Source: CAYMRB01 sp964392615
GTDB lineage: Bacteria; Planctomycetota; UBA8108
Assembly (NCBI GenBank): GCA_964392615.1
Contig: CAYMRB010000550.1
Coordinates: 1 to 5,707 of the forward strand
DNA length: 5,707 nt
Direction: 5' to 3'
The stretch's first letter is position 1; each line of letters starts with the position of its first letter. Both the position numbers and the translations under genes were made by a program. Below the pieces are notes generated by a model that worked only from the letters and a program-made list of their open reading frames with translations, was not told the DNA's origin and made no database searches. Of this stretch, positions 1 to 5,707 are shown in pieces.

Positions 1-1
1 C

Positions 2-70
2 GACACCGACACCGACACCGACTCCGAGACCGACTCCGGCTCCGACGCCGACTCCGATTCCGACTCCGCC
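2..70 (+). repeat. Asp-Ser/Thr tract encoded by a GACNCC-type hexamer microsatellite
   Basis: Eleven consecutive 6-bp units, mostly GACACC or GACTCC with GAGACC, GGCTCC, GACGCC and GATTCC variants, encode alternating Asp and Ser/Thr. The first three units are identical, so the tract may continue to the left of the window. In the protein it is an acidic, flexible segment just before the PD40 region. It resembles a linker more than a calcium-binding repeat, because the Asn/Gly/Cys spacing of thrombospondin type 3 or dockerin loops is absent. Hexamer repeats of this kind change length by slippage without breaking the frame. Confidence 0.8.
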
Positions 71-3000
71 CTCGCAGCCCTCCCCGTGTTCGCCGCGCCC
101 GTCCCCGTTCGCGTGCTGAACGCGCTCGGCGCGGCCGATGGCCCGGTCGCGATTTCGCCGCTGGGCGACTTCCTCTACTTCTCGAGCTCTCGACCGGGAG
201 GCGACGGGGGCTTCGACCTCTACCGAGCGCGTCTCGTCGGCGGTGCCGTTCCGCGGGACGGGGAGCTGCAGGTCGAGTCGCTCGGACCGCTCGTCAACAG
301 CGCAGAAGATGAGCTCGACCCGGCGCTCGGGACGGGTGGCTATCGGTTGTACTTTTCGCGACAGCGCGACGGGCAGGCGGACATCTGCGTCACTCTGTCG
401 CGCGAGGTGTATCGCACGAGCGAGGACGAGGGACCGTACTGGAGCCTGACGGGTTTCGGCGAGTGGCTGGCGAACTTTCTGCGGCGCGTGCCGGCGTGGA
501 TTCTCGGTCTGATCATCTCGGCGCTGACGTGTCTCGCGCTGCTCTTGTTGTTTCGTCGGTGGCTGCGGGCCCCGAATCTGTTGGCGCGCGCGTTTCTGGT
601 CGCGCTCCTCCTCCACGTGCTCGCCGCGATCTGGATGAATCGGAACACGGTGCAGCGCATTCTGGTTCGAGCTGTCGAGGAGCAGTTCGAGGCGTTCGAG
701 GTCAGCGTCGAGGGGCTTCCGGAGGAGGACGTCGGCCTCGCGATCCGCGAAGCGATGGCGACGACGGAGTCCGGGGATGAGACGCCGACGCTCGCCGCGC
801 GGGTCGACGCGCCGCAGGCGGAGCCGGACGAGGTCGAGATCGCCGCGCCGGAGATCCGCCAGGCGATGGAGTTGGACGAGATCGAGCCGCCGGCGGCGGC
901 CGAGCGAATCGATCCGGTGCGCGCGGAACCTCTTCCTCGACCGCCGGAGGTCGAGGAGGAGGAGATCCTGCCGCCCGCGATCGCGCTGCGGCCCGATCCC
1001 GCTCCCGTGCCGGAACTCTCCGCGCGCGATGCCGACGCGCCGACGGAGGAGCCGGTCGACGTCGCGACGATCATCGAGCCGTCGAGTCCGCCACTCCGTC
1101 CGGAGCCGGACGCGACGCTCGCCGATCTCGACGCGGTCGATGTCAGCGTGCCGGTGCCGCGCGATGTCCACCTTCCCGATCCGGAGCCTCTCGTCGAGCC
1201 GCTCGACTCGCCGCCGCCTGCGCTGAGCGATCCGGACTCGGCCGACGAGGAGCCGCCGGCGATCGCGGTTCCCGATCCGATCCGGCGCGACGACCCCGAT
1301 GCGCCGACGCTCGAGATCGCGGCGCGTACCGTCGCCCCGGAGTCGCCGGAAGTCGCGCCAGCGGAATCGTTGTCGCGAGACGCCGCCCCGGCGCGTCCGG
1401 AGCGCGCGGAGGAAGCGACCGCGCCGACGCCGCTCGATGTCGCTCTCGCGCGGAGCGTCGTGTCGGAGCCGGCTCCCGACGTCGTCGCCGAGCCGCCGCG
1501 GCCCACGTCGCCCGATGCGGTCGAGGCGATCCGACCGAGCGCCCCGCGCAGCGCGCCGCGGAGAGCGGAGGACGTGACCGAGTCCGCGGTCGAGATCGTC
1601 GCACGCACGATCCGGCCGCCCACCGAGACGACGCCGACACCGCGAGCGGAGCTCGCGGCACGGAGCGTCGATCATCGCGTACCGACGACGCCGGTCGCAC
1701 CGCCGCCGCCGACCGAGAGCGCGCCGGGTCGCCTCACCCACGACGCGAGCGCTCCGCGCGCCGACGAAGTGTCGCCCGTCGCGGTGACGCCGCGCGCAGC
1801 ATCCGCCGCGTCGAGCGTCGATCGCGAAGCGGTCGTCGCCGCGGCCGCGAGGCCGGTGGCGAGACCGACGGTGGACGCGTCGTCACCGGAGCTCGCCGCT
1901 CGCGCTCGTGTGGAGCCGCCGGCCGCGCGCTCGGCACCGGCACGTGCGGAGATCGCTCGCGCGGACGAGCCGGCGCGTTCTGAGGCGCCGCGCGCACGGC
2001 GCGAGATCGCGGCCTCGCCTTTAGCGGACACGCGCCTGGCGCACGAACCGAGCGCTTCGTCGCCGCGGGCGGACGAGGTCCGAGCGGTCGACGTGACGCC
2101 GCGCGCGGCGACGGCGTCGCGGTCGGCGGCGTCGGTCGACGATGAAGTCGTCGCGACGGCTGTCGGCGCGGACATAAAGCCCGCTCCGGCGGCAACGCCG
2201 GACCTTCCCGCGCGGGCGCTCGCCGCGCCACCGGTGGAGAGCGCGACCCGGCCGCGCGCCGAGCTCGTGCGTGCGGATGAACCGATGCGATCGGCATCCG
2301 CGCGCGCTACCGAGCACTTGGCGACGTCGCGCGATGCACGGGCAGATCTCGCGCACGATCCCGGCGCGTCGCCGGCGCAGGCCGACGCCGCGGCGCCGGT
2401 CGCGGTGACGCCGCGTGCGGCGACGGCGTCACGAACGGCGACGGAAACGAGTGACGAGGTCGTCGTAGCCGCGGTCGACTCGAGCGATCGGCCCGTCGCG
2501 ACGGAGACGCCGGAGCTGGCGACGCGGGCTCGCGCGGCGCCGCCGGTCGCGAGTGCGCCTCCGCGTCCGGAGCTCGCCCGGTCCGAGGAGCCGGCGGGTA
2601 CGGCGGAGTCGCGTTCGCGGGACGAGGTCGTCACGCCGCAGGATAGCGAGGTCGCGTTGGTTCGCGACTCGAGCGCGTCGGCGTCGCAGACCGACACCGG
2701 CGTGGAGATCGCGGTGACGCCGCGGACGGCGACGGCATCGCGGTCGGCGCCGTCGGAGAGCGACGAGGTCGTCGCGCGCGCCGATCCGACCGCGAAGCCC
2801 ACGACGACCGCGACGCCGGCGCTCGCCGCGCGCGCTCCCGCTGCGCCGCCGGCATCCGAGAGTGCAGCACCCGCGCGTGCGGAGCTCGTGCGCACCGAGG
2901 CGCCGGCGCGATCCGAGTCATCGAGCACGCCCGCGGACACGGTCGCGGCGCTCGAGGCGAAGGCCGGCCTGGCACACGACCCGCGCACGTCGTCGTTAGA

Positions 3001-5707
3001 GGCCGACGCCGCCGAGCCGGTCGTCGTCCGACCGCACGCGTCGGCGGCGACGCGCTCGCCGGCTTCGGAGCCTGCCGACGAGATCGTCGTCGCCTCTGCT
3101 GCCGCGGCTGAGAAGACGACGACGTCGCCGCCGACGCCGGAGCTCGTCGCGCGTGCTGCGGTGCCGCCAGCGCCACAGAGCGCGGCGCGTGCGGAGCTCG
3201 CTCGTGTCGACGCGCCGCGACGATCGAACGCGCGAAGTGGCGTCGCGAACGCCGCCGCAGCATCGGCGGACAAAGCGCCGCTTGCACACGACGCGGTTGC
3301 GGCATCGTTGCTGGCCGATGCGTCTGCAGCGGTCGCTGTGACGCCGCGTCAGGTGGCGGTGGCGATGCCCGCTGCCCGGGACGGTGTCGACGACATCGAC
3401 GTCGCGCGGCCGAAGCCCGCTGTCGAGGCGACATCATCGAACGCGCCGGAGCTCGCATCGCGGTCGCATTCCGCGCCGTCGGCCGAGAGCTCCACGGTCG
3501 CGCGCGCCGAGCTCGTACGCGGAGCCGTGCCGGCGCGTTCGGAGGCATCGCAGCGGGTGGAGCACGCGCCGACGGACGCCGATGTCGCCCGTCTCGCACG
3601 CGACGAGGGTGCGTCGTCGTCGCAGGCCGACGCGGTCGCGTCCGCGTCGGTGACGCCGCGGGCTGCGGTGTCGCGCGCGTCGTCGTCGATCGATTCGTCG
3701 GACGATCCGATCACCGCGCCGCGAGCGGTGCGCGACGCGCCGCCGACTCCGACGGCGGCGCCGGAGCTCGCAGCACGTTCGGGAGCCGCCGTGCCGAAGA
3801 CCGTGCGCTCGCGGCCCGAACTCGCGCGCGTGCAGCGTGCTCCCGCGACGCCGCGAGGCGAGGCGGCGGACGCGTCAGAAAGCGGCGTGCCCGCGCCCGA
3901 CGCGCCCATCGGCCTGGTTCGCGACGCAAACGCGATGGCATCACGGCAAGCCGACGCCGCTCCGACGGTCGCGGTGACGCCGCGCGCGGTGACCGCGTCG
4001 CGAAGGGCGACGGAAGGCGACGAGATCGTCGCCGCGGCTCCGGCGGTCAAGTCGGCGGAGGCGGCGCCGCCACAACTCGTCACGCGCTCCGCCGTGGCGA
4101 CACCGAGGGACACCGCGGTGGCACGCGGTGTCGATCGCCCGACGCAGTTGTCGGGCGCCAGGCCCACTCGGTCGCGCGACGCCGCGAGACTGGCTCCGGC
4201 AGCCGCGCCGCTCGCGACGTCGCTCGTCGTCGCCGGAGGCGCCGCAGAGGCCGAATCGTCGAGTGCGCCGGTCGCCGCGATCGCACCTCGTCCGCCGACC
4301 AGAGTCGTCGACCCGGTCGACGTCGAGAACGTCACGGCCCTGGCCGCGGTCCGCGCCCGTCCCGAGGCGACCCCGGCCGGCCCGGTTCTCGCCGCGCGGG
4401 ACAGCCGTCCGGAGACCCGAGCGCCCGGCTCGCGGTCTGCCACGCGGAGGCGGGACGACCGACCGACTCTCGGATCGCGCACGAGGCTCGCGAGTCGTCG
4501 ACCGACACCGGCCCGCGCGACACCGACGCCGCGGACTCCCGTGTCGCGCGCGGTCTCGGTTCAAGCGGCTCTCGTCGAGCGGCAGGCGCGTGCCGCGGCC
4601 ATGCACTCGAGCGCACCGGAGATCGCGGCGACTATCAGCCGGCCGGCACCGTCGCCGTCTAGCGTCGTCGAGGTCGAGGTCGCGCACCTCGGCCGCAGCG
4701 AGCGCTCGAGCACGTTCCTGCCGCGGATCTACCAGCTTCGCGGCAAGGACCGGCGCGACGAGGCGCTGCAGCGCGGCGGAGGGAGCGAGGCGACCGAGCT
4801 GGCGGTCGGGGAGGGGCTATTGTGGCTGGCGCGTCATCAGAGTCCGGACGGACGCTGGCGGCTCGACGGCTACACGAAGCATCTACGCAAGGCGTCGAAG
4901 CGCGATCTGCAGCACCCGGACTGGAACGGCCGCGGCAACCGCCGCAGCATCGGGGGCTCCGGCAAGGCGGCCAGGGGCGACACGGCTGCCACGGGGCTCG
5001 CGCTGCTCGCGTTCCTCGGACACGGCGACTCGCACCTCGAGGAGGGACCGTTCCGGGAGGTCGTCGAGCGCGGTCTCGATTGGCTCGTCAAGGCGCAGAA
5101 GAAAGACGGCGACCTGCGCGGCGGCGGCAACCTCTACATGCACGGTGTCGCGGCATTCGCGCTGTGCGAAGCGTACGCGTTCACGCGCGATCCGAAGCTG
5201 CGCGAGCCGGCTCAGAAGGCGATCGACTACACGATTCGCGTCCAGAATCCGCAGAAGGGTGGCTGGCGGTACGAGCCCTATCCTCGTAGCAAGGAAGTCG
5301 ACACGAGCGTCTTCGGCTGGATGTTGATGGCGTTGAAGAGCGCGCGGCTCGGCGGGCTCGAGGTCGACCGCGTGGGGCTCGCCCGCGCCGCGAACTATCT
5401 CGATAGCGCACGCACCGGGCGCCACGGTGGGAGATTCCTCTATCAGCCGGGCAACTCGCGCACGTCGCTCGCGATGGTCGCCCAAGGTCTGTTCTGCCAG
5501 ACGATGCTCGTCGACTCGTTGCTCGACGAGAATGCGCGCAACGACCGGAAGCTGCGCCGCGCGACGCAGGAATCGATCGACACGCTTGTCGCGAACTTGC
5601 CGATCGATCGCGATCAGGGCGGCGACAGGCCCGACGGCGCGAACTTCTACTATTGGTACTACGCCACGCTCGCACTCTTCCAGGAAAGCGGCCCCGCCTG
5701 GGACAAG
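2..5707 (+). CDS. Giant multidomain membrane protein: PD40 propeller, 2 TM, repetitive stalk, squalene-cyclase-like toroid (partial at both ends)
   Basis: One uninterrupted frame of 1,902 codons fills the window. I read every line codon by codon and found no in-frame stop, so both the start and the stop lie outside. The order of parts is an Asp/Ser/Thr tract (residues 1-23), two PD40 motifs (51-133), a transmembrane hairpin (165-212), an acidic Pro-rich linker (about 233-544), a tandem-repeat stalk (about 545-1468), an Arg-rich spacer (to 1571) and a prenyltransferase/squalene-oxidase-type toroid (1576-1902, incomplete). Coding is supported by recognisable domains at both ends in the same frame and by protein-level repeats with third-base variation. 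In-frame GTG at 80 and ATG at 635 are poor starts because coding-like sequence or the propeller lies upstream of them. The role is unknown. Positive charge between the helices suggests that both large parts face the periplasm. Planctomycetota is the likely source. I am confident that it is one gene, and less so about its function. Confidence 0.93.
152..400 (+). other. PD40 (WD40-like, TolB-type) beta-propeller motifs, two visible
   Basis: Residues 51-133 hold two copies of the PD40 pattern. The first reads ISPLGDFLYFSSSRPGGDGG followed by FDLYRARL (152-235). The second has VNSAEDELDPAL, then GYRLYFSRQRDGQADIC (293-388). The hallmarks are the 'SP.GD.LYFSS.R.GG.GG.DLY' strand-turn-strand and the 'VN(S/T)..DE.DPAL' lead-in found in TolB-like propellers and in many planctomycete surface proteins. 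A complete propeller needs six or seven blades, so the others are either upstream of the window or missing. Such domains usually mediate protein or ligand contacts in the periplasm. Here the last blade leads almost directly into the membrane hairpin. Confidence 0.75.
494..637 (+). other. Two-helix transmembrane hairpin
   Basis: Residues 165-184 (AWILGLIISALTCLALLLLF) and 193-212 (LLARAFLVALLLHVLAAIWM) are two strongly hydrophobic stretches of about 20 residues. They are separated by an 8-residue loop holding three arginines (RRWLR). The positive-inside rule suggests the loop is cytoplasmic, putting the PD40 part before it and the stalk after it on the periplasmic side. Arginines also occur just before helix 1 (RR at 482-487) and after helix 2, so the orientation is only a tentative inference. 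The two helices are the only hydrophobic segments in the window long enough to span a membrane. Confidence 0.85.
638..1633 (+). other. Juxtamembrane helix followed by acidic, proline-rich linker
   Basis: Directly after the second membrane helix comes a charged stretch with helical periodicity (VQRILVRAVEEQFEAFEV, 650-703), which contains the last aromatic residues before the C-terminal domain. From about 720 the sequence becomes low in complexity and rich in Pro, Glu, Asp and Ala, with clusters such as EVEEEEILPP (945-974), and it is clearly acidic overall. Short elements of the type P-x-L/I-x-A-x-R recur (TPTLAARV at 782, PTLEIAAR at 1304, TPLDVALAR at 1427). These resemble boxes of the later tandem units, so the linker may be a more diverged extension of the same array. 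It is predicted to be disordered. No catalytic domain is visible. Confidence 0.7.
1634..1777 (+). repeat. Repeat unit R0, partial left-edge copy
   Basis: This stretch keeps a box D-like TPTPRAELAARS (1634-1669) and a box E-like RLTHDASAPRADEVS (1730-1774). These lie about 300 bp before their counterparts in R1. A box B/C-like VEIVARTIRP occurs slightly upstream (about 1589). A recognisable box A is missing, so it is a decayed edge copy. Confidence 0.6.
1778..2086 (+). repeat. Repeat unit R1 (309 bp)
   Basis: Box A is VAVTPRAAS (1778), box C is SPELAARAR (1883), box D is ARAEIARADEPARSE (1940), and box E is RLAHEPSASSPRADEV (2033). It has an alanine-rich stretch in place of a clear box B. Confidence 0.85.
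2087..2398 (+). repeat. Repeat unit R2 (312 bp)
   Basis: Box A is VDVTPRAATASR (2087), box B is DDEVVATA, box C is TPDLPARAL (2195), box D is PRAELVRADEPMRSA, and box E is LAHDPGASPAQADA (2348). A lysine (2177) lies seven codons before the Pro of box C. Confidence 0.87.
2399..2707 (+). repeat. Repeat unit R3 (309 bp)
   Basis: Box A is VAVTPRAATASR (2399), box B is SDEVVVAA, box C is TPELATRAR (2507), box D is PPRPELARSEEPAGT, and box E is the variant LVRDSSASASQTDT (2657), where the usual AH is VR. Confidence 0.87.
2708..3019 (+). repeat. Repeat unit R4 (312 bp)
   Basis: Box A is IAVTPRTATASR (2708), box B is SDEVVARA, and the lysine at 2795 is in AKPTTTATP. Box C is TPALAARAP (2813), box D is ARAELVRTEAPARSE (2873), and box E is LAHDPRTSSLEADA (2969). 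Confidence 0.87.
3020..3331 (+). repeat. Repeat unit R5 (312 bp), degenerate box A
   Basis: Box A has become VVVRPHASA (3020), losing the T-P-R core that all other complete units keep. Box B is ADEIVVAS, box C is TPELVARAA (3134), box D is ARAELARVDAPRRSN (3185), and box E is LAHDAVAASLLADA (3281). The phase is unchanged. Confidence 0.83.
3332..3643 (+). repeat. Repeat unit R6 (312 bp)
   Basis: Box A is VAVTPRQVAVA (3332), box B is the diverged DDIDVA, box C is APELASRS (3443), box D is ARAELVRGAVPARSE (3500), and box E is LARDEGASSSQADA (3593). Confidence 0.83.
3644..3967 (+). repeat. Repeat unit R7 (324 bp, longest)
   Basis: Box A is ASVTPRAAVSR (3644), box B is the diverged SDDPITAP, box C is APELAARS (3758), box D is SRPELARVQRAPATP, and box E is LVRDANAMASRQADA (3914). 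The unit is four to five codons longer than the others, with the extra length between boxes D and E. Confidence 0.82.
3968..4273 (+). repeat. Repeat unit R8 (306 bp), right half degenerate
   Basis: Box A is VAVTPRAVTASR (3968), box B is GDEIVAAA, and box C is PPQLVTRSA (4067). Boxes D and E are barely recognisable (for example ARLAPAAAPLATSL near 4184), so divergence rises towards the right edge of the array. Confidence 0.72.
4274..4405 (+). repeat. Repeat unit R9, partial right-edge copy
   Basis: A box A-like AAIAPRPPTR (4274) and a box C-like GPVLAARDS (4379) keep the expected phase: 306 bp after the box A Thr of R8 and 312 bp after its box C Pro. Boxes D and E are not recognisable. Confidence 0.55.
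4406..4714 (+). other. Arginine-rich spacer between stalk and toroid
   Basis: This section is clearly basic, with clusters such as ATRRRDDRPTLGSRTRLASR (4439-4498) and PTPARATPTPRTPVSR (4502-4549), in contrast to the acidic linker near the membrane. A last box C-like SAPEIAATISRP lies at 4610-4645. It has no aromatic residue until the Phe at 4715. It could contact an acidic surface such as nucleic acid, lipid headgroups or the acidic linker of a neighbouring molecule, but this is inference. Confidence 0.6.
4727..5707 (+). other. Prenyltransferase/squalene-oxidase-type alpha/alpha-toroid domain (cut by window end)
   Basis: Residues 1576-1902 match the squalene-cyclase-like toroid common in Planctomycetota. 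Visible landmarks are an entry segment IYQLRG, then GGGSEATELAVGEGLLWLAR with HQSPDGRW (QW-like, 4838-4858), DTAATGLALLAFLGHGDSH (4979), QKKDGDLRGGGNLYMHG (5096), FALCEAYAFTRDPKLREPAQ (5156), QNPQKGGWRYEP (5243), VDTSVFGWMLMALKSARLGG (5297), GGRFLYQPG (5426) and NFYYWYYATLALFQ (5642). Pairs of amphipathic helices alternate with these loops. At the place where class II cyclases carry DxDD(T), this protein reads KEVDTS (5291-5308), so the acid that protonates squalene appears absent. A binding or scaffold role is likelier than hopanoid synthesis. The domain probably continues briefly past the window. Confidence 0.87.

Larger units (their letters stand above)
1634..4405 (+). repeat. Tandem array of ~103-residue (~309-312 bp) coding repeats, about eight units plus partial edge copies
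   Basis: Five boxes recur in fixed order. Box A is V-A-V-T-P-R-A-A-T-A-S-R. Box B is D-E-V-V-x-A. Box C is T-P-E-L-A-A-R-A. Box D is R-A-E-L-V-R-x-D-x-P-A-R-S. Box E is L-A-H-D-x-x-A-S-x-x-Q-A-D-A. The box A Thr codon, or its equivalent, falls at 1787, 2096, 2408, 2717, 3029, 3341, 3653, 3977 and 4283, giving spacings of 309, 312, 309, 312, 312, 312, 324 and 306 bp. The Pro of box C falls at 1886, 2198, 2510, 2816, 3137, 3446, 3761, 4070 and 4382. A lone Lys often sits 7-11 residues before box C (2177, 2795, 3113, 3413, 4049). All spacings are multiples of three. I do not recognise the repeat as a named family. Composition points to a disordered or extended stalk. Confidence 0.88.

Noticed and set aside
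2..70. Thrombospondin type 3 or dockerin-like calcium-binding repeats
   Set aside because: Asp alternates strictly with Ser/Thr. The Gly, Asn and hydrophobic positions of those calcium loops are not present.
80..82. Possible GTG start just before the PD40 region
   Set aside because: The frame is open and coding-like upstream (Asp/Ser/Thr tract), no purine-rich site precedes it, and a propeller would be expected to have more blades upstream.
635..637. Possible internal start at the first in-frame ATG
   Set aside because: It lies at the end of the second membrane helix. Starting here would discard the PD40 motifs and both helices, and I see no convincing ribosome binding site.
340..1623. 427-codon open frame on the minus strand
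   Set aside because: It is antisense to the PD40, membrane and acidic-linker regions, which are recognisable on the + strand. Its product is Ser/Gly/Ala-rich without a domain.
1672..3273. 533-codon open frame on the minus strand
   Set aside because: It lies antisense to the repeat array, encodes Ala/Ser/Arg/Thr-rich low-complexity sequence without domains, and inherits its periodicity from the + strand. High G+C removes stops from this frame.
1784..3984. Recurring T-P-R residues read as tetratricopeptide repeats
   Set aside because: The letters TPR are only an amino acid string here. The 34-residue helix-pair pattern with its aromatic and small-residue positions is absent, and there are no aromatics at all.
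1778..4273. CRISPR array or transposon-related direct repeats
   Set aside because: The period of about 310 bp is too long for CRISPR, the units diverge at synonymous sites, all spacings are multiples of three, and the frame is open throughout. These are protein repeats.
3349..4482. 377-codon open frame on the minus strand
   Set aside because: It is another compositional shadow of the stalk, with no recognisable motif and no separate codon signature.
494..4714. TonB/TolA-like energy-coupling protein
   Set aside because: A membrane anchor followed by a Pro-rich stalk is reminiscent, but there are two helices in a hairpin, and the C-terminal domain is an alpha/alpha toroid, not a TonB or TolA C-terminal domain.
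4128..5327. 399-codon open frame on the + strand in another frame
   Set aside because: It overlaps the well-supported toroid domain and reads as Arg/Ser-rich noise. An overlapping gene would need conservation evidence that is not available here.
4727..5707. Genuine squalene-hopene cyclase (hopanoid biosynthesis)
   Set aside because: The DxDD proton-donor motif is replaced by KEVD, the QW repeats are incomplete, and the domain hangs on a membrane-stalk protein. The fold is shared, but the reaction is not supported.

Overview
The window is strongly G+C-rich, with codon third positions dominated by G and C. It appears to lie inside a single giant protein-coding gene on the + strand. Frame 2 (codons starting at 2, 5, 8 and so on) reads from the first complete codon to the last base as 1,902 codons with no stop. 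The true start and stop are both outside the window. I see no intergenic space, RNA gene, promoter, terminator, insertion sequence or CRISPR array. The other open frames on both strands are compositional shadows of this gene.

Layout along the protein (residue numbers count from base 2): an Asp/Ser/Thr hexamer-coded tract at the left edge (bases 2-70); two PD40-type (TolB-like) beta-propeller motifs (152-400); a two-helix membrane hairpin (494-637); an acidic, proline-rich linker (698-1633); an array of about nine diverged tandem units of roughly 103 residues (about 309-312 bp), with partial copies at both edges (1634-4405); an arginine-rich spacer (4406-4714); and a C-terminal alpha/alpha-toroid domain of the prenyltransferase/squalene-oxidase repeat type (4727 to the window end, cut off). 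Between the membrane hairpin and the toroid, about 1,339 consecutive residues contain no Phe, Tyr, Trp or Cys, so this section is probably a disordered or extended stalk.

The best guess for the source is a member of the Planctomycetota. Toroid domains with this exact flavour (a 'GG..TE.AV..GL.WLA.HQ.PDG.W' opening, 'GDLRGGGN.Y.HG', 'DTSV.GW.LMALKSA', 'YYWYYAT.ALFQ') and very large PD40 proteins are typical of that phylum. This rests on remembered family patterns, not on a search. Taken together, the protein looks like a membrane-anchored, probably periplasm-exposed multidomain protein. A propeller and a non-catalytic-looking toroid would be joined through a membrane hairpin and a very long repetitive Pro/Ala/Arg/Glu stalk. 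Its biological role is unknown. The repeat family and the overall fusion are the most likely undescribed elements.
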